From positions 1 to 40,555 of the forward strand of contig NZ_JAAHBU010000055.1 in assembly GCF_010671725.1 (NCBI RefSeq): 40,555 nt of DNA, read 5' to 3'. The stretch's first letter is position 1, and each line of letters opens with the position of its first letter. The position numbers were made by a program, and so were the translations under genes. The DNA comes from Pseudomonas brassicae (GTDB taxonomy: Bacteria; Pseudomonadota; Gammaproteobacteria; Pseudomonadales; Pseudomonadaceae). Below the pieces are notes generated by a model that had not been told where the DNA came from, searched no databases, and worked only from the letters and a program-made list of their open reading frames with translations. This document shows, piece by piece, positions 37,534-40,555 of this stretch.

Positions 37534-37578
37534 CTAGGAGGATCCTGTGAAAAGAAAGCCAGACACACAAGGTGAATC

Positions 37579-37654
37579 TGGCAGGTCAGGAGGGAATCGA
37601 ACCCCCAACCTACGGTTTTGGAGACCGTCGCTCTGCCAATTGAGCTACTGACCT
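37579..37654 (-). tRNA. tRNA-Trp (anticodon CCA)
   Basis: A 76-base cloverleaf with acceptor stem AGGTCAG / CTGACCT, D-arm AGCTCAATTGGCAGAGC, anticodon loop CTCCAAA, T-loop GGTTCGATTCC, and encoded G-CCA end. It has its own promoter 14 bases upstream and leads into secE, 45 bases downstream. Confidence 0.97.
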
Positions 37655-37674
37655 AAAAGCTTATCAGGCCGACC

Positions 37675-37703
37675 ATTATGCCGAGCCGATTGAGATATAT
37701 CAA
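37675..37703 (-). promoter_or_regulatory. tRNA-Trp-secE-nusG promoter
   Basis: Minus-strand TTGATA (37698-37703) and CATAAT (37675-37680) have 17-base spacing. The GC-rich GGTCGGCC after the -10 resembles a stringent-control discriminator. Predicted start near 37668. Confidence 0.75.
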
Positions 37704-37817
37704 CTACTTATTCGACAAGCCTCGGCAGCCACACCTGCTGCCTGCGGCACGACAGCCCTACGCTCAACAAACGTGGACCACCTTCAGTCGCAATGACCTC
37801 AACACAAGCCGGCCATT

Positions 37818-37849
37818 AAAACAAAGGCAGATATTTTCATATCTGCCTT
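37818..37849 (-). terminator. Terminator after tRNA-Thr
   Basis: An 11-bp stem AAGGCAGATAT / ATATCTGCCTT with a GAAA tetraloop (minus strand), followed by TGTTTTAA. It begins 6 bases after the tRNA-Thr CCA end and closes the Tyr-Gly-Thr tRNA unit. Confidence 0.85.
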
Positions 37850-37855
37850 GTTAAA

Positions 37856-37931
37856 TGGAGCTCTTGAGCGGATTTGAACCGCTGACCTCACCCTTACCAA
37901 GGGTGTGCTCTACCAACTGAGCTACAAGAGC
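37856..37931 (-). tRNA. tRNA-Thr (anticodon GGT)
   Basis: A 76-base cloverleaf: acceptor GCTCTTG / CAAGAGC, D-arm AGCTCAGTTGGTAGAGC, anticodon loop TTGGTAA, T-loop GGTTCAAATCC, encoded T-CCA end. Third of three tRNAs transcribed together. Confidence 0.97.
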
Positions 37932-37957
37932 GTAACACTATGCAAAAACAGCAAACC

Positions 37958-38031
<74 letters not shown>

Positions 38032-38055
38032 GGAGCTTGCAGCTCTCGCTAAAAC

Positions 38056-38140
38056 TGGTGGAGGGAGAAGGATTCGAACCTTCGAAGTCGTAGACGTCAG
38101 ATTTACAGTCTGATCCCTTTGGCCGCTCGGGAACCCCTCC
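38056..38140 (-). tRNA. tRNA-Tyr (anticodon GTA)
   Basis: An 85-base class II tRNA with a long variable arm: acceptor GGAGGGG / TCCCTCC, anticodon loop CTGTAAA, T-loop GGTTCGAATCC, encoded A-CCA end. First tRNA after the promoter. Confidence 0.97.
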
Positions 38141-38152
38141 AATGTGGCCGGC

Positions 38153-38181
38153 ATTTTCTACTTTTGCCGTCCTGCTGTCAA
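38153..38181 (-). promoter_or_regulatory. tRNA-Tyr-Gly-Thr promoter
   Basis: Minus-strand TTGACA (38176-38181) and GAAAAT (38153-38158) have 17-base spacing, 12 bases before tRNA-Tyr, with a GC-rich discriminator (GCCGGCC) typical of stable-RNA promoters. A/T-rich sequence upstream could serve as an UP element. Confidence 0.7.
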
Positions 38182-38277
38182 GCTTTTTCTCATTAAAATC
38201 TTGAGGTTAGCTAATTTGACAACTGCTTCACTGCGGATCCACCTAGTGGTCTTCGCTGTGGAGCGGGCGCCATTCTA

Positions 38278-38299
38278 TGCAAACTATTCGATAGTTGCA
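38278..38299 (-). repeat. Hairpin overlapping a stop codon
   Basis: TGCAAACTAT TCG ATAGTTGCA pairs over 9 bp with one bulged A and spans the TAG stop (38284-38286) of the SPOR-domain gene. There is no T-tract after it. Confidence 0.5.
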
Positions 38300-38706
38300 A
38301 CGCCTTCGCACAACATTATTTTATCTTTTAAGTCTTTGAAATCATGGGAAAGTCCTGACAACACCGCCTGGTCCAGCAAACGCCGGCTTTGCGGCGAAAC
38401 CTGCAGCCACCAACCTGGGCTATCCGATAGCTTGCCAACCACCTTGCGCGCCCGTATATCCAGGCTGATCAGGCGCTGACGCAAGCTGTCGAGCATCTCG
38501 GGACTGGCAAGCCCCCCCACATAGAGACACTCGCGATCCTGCTCGACAGCCGCAGTGCGTGACTCGCTGAGCAGGCGAATGCCCTGCTGGCTGCCCTTGT
38601 AGAGCGATAACGACGTCACTTCCTTGGCCCGTAGTGGCGCCTCCTGCTGATGCCAGACGTAATAGACGACGTTCAGAACCAGCAACAATAGAAACAACCA
38701 GCGCAT
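38284..38706 (-). CDS. Small SPOR-domain membrane protein
   Basis: A 140-residue protein starting at ATG 38706 (MRWLFLLLLVLNVVYYVW), preceded by GAGGTG. Residues 2-18 form one hydrophobic anchor; the rest faces the periplasm. The C-terminal part (CLYVGGLASPEMLDSLRQRLISL..., about 55-135) looks like a SPOR domain, a fold that binds peptidoglycan stripped of stem peptides at division sites. I recognise the fold pattern but not a named gene. A longer frame upstream runs into coaX and is not likely used. It lies 7 bases after coaX and precedes the tRNA cluster. Confidence 0.85.
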   Translation of the reverse strand: MRWLFLLLLVLNVVYYVWHQQEAPLRAKEVTSLSLYKGSQQGIRLLSESRTAAVEQDRECLYVGGLASPEMLDSLRQRLISLDIRARKVVGKLSDSPGWWLQVSPQSRRLLDQAVLSGLSHDFKDLKDKIMLCEGVATIE

Positions 38707-38713
38707 AAACACC

Positions 38714-39463
38714 TCAATCCAGCGGACATGCCATCGCCAGGCCAACGAACACCAGGTCAGGAACGATCCGGGCCTGGGGCACCACGTTTTGCACCAAGGC
38801 AGCGTCCCCGCCCGTGACGAACACGGTAAAGTCTTCGCCCCACAATGCCTGCGCTTGCTCAAGCTGCGTCAATACGAAGCCATGCAGCATCAGCGCACAC
38901 CCTCTTTCGACAGCCTCAACCGTGGTACGCCCCGGCACAAGGCTCGACAAGGCTCGCTCTGCTGCCAGATCATCGTAGCGAATGCGCCGCGTATGCGTGC
39001 GCAGTTGATTACGCATCAACGGCATACCCGGGCAGATGAACCCGCCAAGATGCTCACCCGCGGCGCATACGTAGTCGGCGGTTACCGCAGTCCCCAGATC
39101 GATGACCAGGCACGCCCGCCTGGCCAGATGATAACCGCCCAGCAACGCAAGCCAGCGGTCCAGACCAAGCCGCTCGTAATCGTCATAGCCGTTGGTGACG
39201 CCCGCCAACGCCTTGGCCGGACGCGCGCTCACCACCGAAAGACCAAAAGCCTGGCTCAACGCTTGACCGAGCGAAGTCGTCTCCTCTTCCGTGCGCACAC
39301 TGACCAGCCGACAACGACCAGGCACCGGCCCGCGGAGCCCACGCACTGCATCAATCAATGCCGAGACGGTATCTACGACCCCACCCCCGACAATGGAGGC
39401 GCCTTCGCTACGAATAACCCGCCATTTGATAAAGCTGTTACCGCAATCAAGCTCAAGAATCAT
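38714..39463 (-). CDS. coaX: Type III pantothenate kinase
   Basis: First step of coenzyme A synthesis: ATP-dependent phosphorylation of pantothenate, in a form insensitive to CoA feedback and needing a monovalent cation. The 249 residues start [14 protein letters not shown] (the DxGNS/T phosphate motif), with [19 protein letters not shown] and [11 protein letters not shown] as further ASKHA-fold motifs. The ATG overlaps the end of birA by 11 bases, so the two are translated together. Confidence 0.95.
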   Translation of the reverse strand: MILELDCGNSFIKWRVIRSEGASIVGGGVVDTVSALIDAVRGLRGPVPGRCRLVSVRTEEETTSLGQALSQAFGLSVVSARPAKALAGVTNGYDDYERLGLDRWLALLGGYHLARRACLVIDLGTAVTADYVCAAGEHLGGFICPGMPLMRNQLRTHTRRIRYDDLAAERALSSLVPGRTTVEAVERGCALMLHGFVLTQLEQAQALWGEDFTVFVTGGDAALVQNVVPQARIVPDLVFVGLAMACPLD

Positions 39464-40412
39464 CGCGCAACCTCAAACTGAGCTCACCACCGCTAAAGCT
39501 CTTCTCAACACCTTCGACCTCAAGACGCAGCGCCCCCTGGCGATCAATACCCAGCACAACGCCTTCTACGACGTTTACCCCGGCAATCAGCGAAACCGCG
39601 CGCCCCTGCCACAGATGCCCCTGCTCCCACTCCGCCTGCAACCCGGTAAACCCTTCGTGGCGATGGCGCTCCAGGTACGCCTGCAGGTTTTCGTTCAACT
39701 GAGCTACCAGCTGATTGCGGTCCACTTGACGGCCTGTCTCAAGCCTGACTGATGTCCAGGCTTGATCCACTTCATTATTGATCGACATGTTGACGTTGAC
39801 ACCGATACCGAGCACCACATGGCAAACATCGGCGGGATCGCCCACCAACTCCAGAAGAATACCGGCGATCTTGCGATTATTTACCAATACATCATTCGGC
39901 CACTTGAGGCCGGCGGCACTCACACCCGCAGCTCGCAAGGTCTGCATGACCGCCAGCCCGACGACCAGGCTGAGCCCTTCCAACTGGCGCATGCCACCCT
40001 CGATGCGCAGCACGAGACTGTAGTAGAGATTTTCTGCGAAAGGACTGGCCCAATTACGCCCGCGGCGACCGCGCCCAGCAGATTGCCGCTCGGCCAAGAC
40101 CAGGAACGGTGCTTGCTGACCTCCGCTGACAGCCCGCAAGGCCTGCGCATTGGTGGAATCAATTTCATCGTAGATCAGCGTCGGCCAACCGGGTGTGGCG
40201 AGCCCCTGCTCAATGGCCTCGACGTCCAGCAGCGACAGCGGCGCCGCCAAACGGTAACCGCGACCGCGCACCTTGTGTACCGGCAGGTTCAACTCAGCCT
40301 CAAGATGCTGCAATTGCTTCCACACAGCACTGCGACTGACGCCCAGGGCAGCCCCTAGAGCCTCGCCAGAATGGAATCGACCATCCTTGAGGAGCTTCAA
40401 CAACTTCAGCAT
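39453..40412 (-). CDS. birA: Biotin-protein ligase / biotin operon repressor BirA
   Basis: Attaches biotin to the acetyl-CoA carboxylase carrier protein and, with its DNA-binding domain, can repress biotin genes. The 319 residues have an N-terminal winged helix-turn-helix ([20 protein letters not shown], about 17-36), the catalytic biotinyl-AMP loop GRGRRGRNW near 115-123, and [17 protein letters not shown], followed by a small C-terminal domain. It overlaps coaX by 11 bases. The upstream 143 bases to the window edge hold no gene; TATCAT (40441-40446) is a possible -10 without a good -35. Confidence 0.96.
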   Translation of the reverse strand: MLKLLKLLKDGRFHSGEALGAALGVSRSAVWKQLQHLEAELNLPVHKVRGRGYRLAAPLSLLDVEAIEQGLATPGWPTLIYDEIDSTNAQALRAVSGGQQAPFLVLAERQSAGRGRRGRNWASPFAENLYYSLVLRIEGGMRQLEGLSLVVGLAVMQTLRAAGVSAAGLKWPNDVLVNNRKIAGILLELVGDPADVCHVVLGIGVNVNMSINNEVDQAWTSVRLETGRQVDRNQLVAQLNENLQAYLERHRHEGFTGLQAEWEQGHLWQGRAVSLIAGVNVVEGVVLGIDRQGALRLEVEGVEKSFSGGELSLRLRDDS

Positions 40413-40527
40413 GCCAATCTCGACTCACAATGAGGCAGGCATGATAGCTATGCGCTGAAGGATTGCATACCTGTGTTGCCCCCGTAAGCACACGAGCCTG
40501 GAACACAACGGTGCAACGCGAATGACG

Positions 40528-40555
40528 ATAACGCCAAAAGACAAAACCCCTACCT
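40528..40555 (-). terminator. Possible half of an upstream terminator at the window edge
   Basis: The minus strand enters the window as AGGTAGGGGTTTTGTCTTTT, which looks like the right arm and T-tract of an intrinsic terminator. In pseudomonads a ribosomal RNA operon commonly lies before birA, so this may be its end. The left arm lies outside the window, so the call is tentative. Confidence 0.35.

Larger units (their letters stand above)
37655..37855 (-). other. tRNA-Thr / tRNA-Trp spacer without a tuf gene
   Basis: In several pseudomonads and in E. coli a tuf copy follows tRNA-Thr. Here there is only a terminator, a small hairpin (GGCAGC / GCTGCC at 37724-37742) and a promoter. Neither the tuf start (MAKEKF) nor its end (AKIIE) can be found in any frame. 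Confidence 0.8.

Noticed and set aside
38707..38862. Extended N-terminus of the SPOR-domain protein
   Set aside because: The added 52 residues are a shadow of the coaX end; the ATG at 38706 has a good ribosome site and starts the membrane anchor.

Overview
The window is chromosomal DNA from a Pseudomonas, most likely of the P. putida group. Three things point there: the gene order (ssb, MFS gene, uvrA, bacterioferritin, katA, the ribosomal superoperon, rpoBC, tRNAs, coaX, birA), the protein lengths (EF-G 715, beta 1357 and beta' 1399 residues once frames are repaired), and the high-GC codon use. This is inference from recognised sequences; no database was searched. Nearly all genes lie on the minus strand; only uvrA is on the plus strand. 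Transcription therefore runs from the right edge to the left.

Right edge (about 40.5 to 36.6 kb): birA, coaX and a small SPOR-domain membrane protein form one unit. Next come tRNA-Tyr, tRNA-Gly and tRNA-Thr behind a strong sigma70-type promoter, ended by a hairpin terminator. A new promoter then drives tRNA-Trp, secE and nusG. The spacer between tRNA-Thr and tRNA-Trp, where many relatives carry a second tuf gene, holds only 197 bases and no trace of one.

Centre (36.5 to 7.2 kb): rplK-rplA, rplJ-rplL with an L10-type leader, rpoB-rpoC, then the str operon (rpsL, rpsG, fusA, tuf), the S10 operon (rpsJ to rpsQ), the spc operon (rplN to rpmJ) and the alpha operon (rpsM, rpsK, rpsD, rpoA, rplQ), all co-oriented. 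Promoters matching TTGACA/TATAAT with 17-base spacing can be seen before str, S10 and alpha. Hairpins sit at the rplL-rpoB, rpoB-rpoC, tuf-rpsJ, rpsN-rpsH and rpmJ-rpsM junctions.

Left edge (7.1 to 0 kb): katA with a possible OxyR site, a bacterioferritin lacking the haem-ligand methionine, uvrA (convergent, sharing a bidirectional terminator), a YajR-like MFS transporter and ssb.

The chief anomaly is that three essential genes (rpoB, fusA, tuf) are each broken by one missing base, and each regains its normal length when one base is restored. Sequencing or assembly error is the best reading. No phage, transposon, CRISPR array or novel defence system is visible; this is core genome. The less ordinary points are the run of terminator-like hairpins inside the spc operon, the absent second tuf, and the inverted repeats before the bacterioferritin gene.
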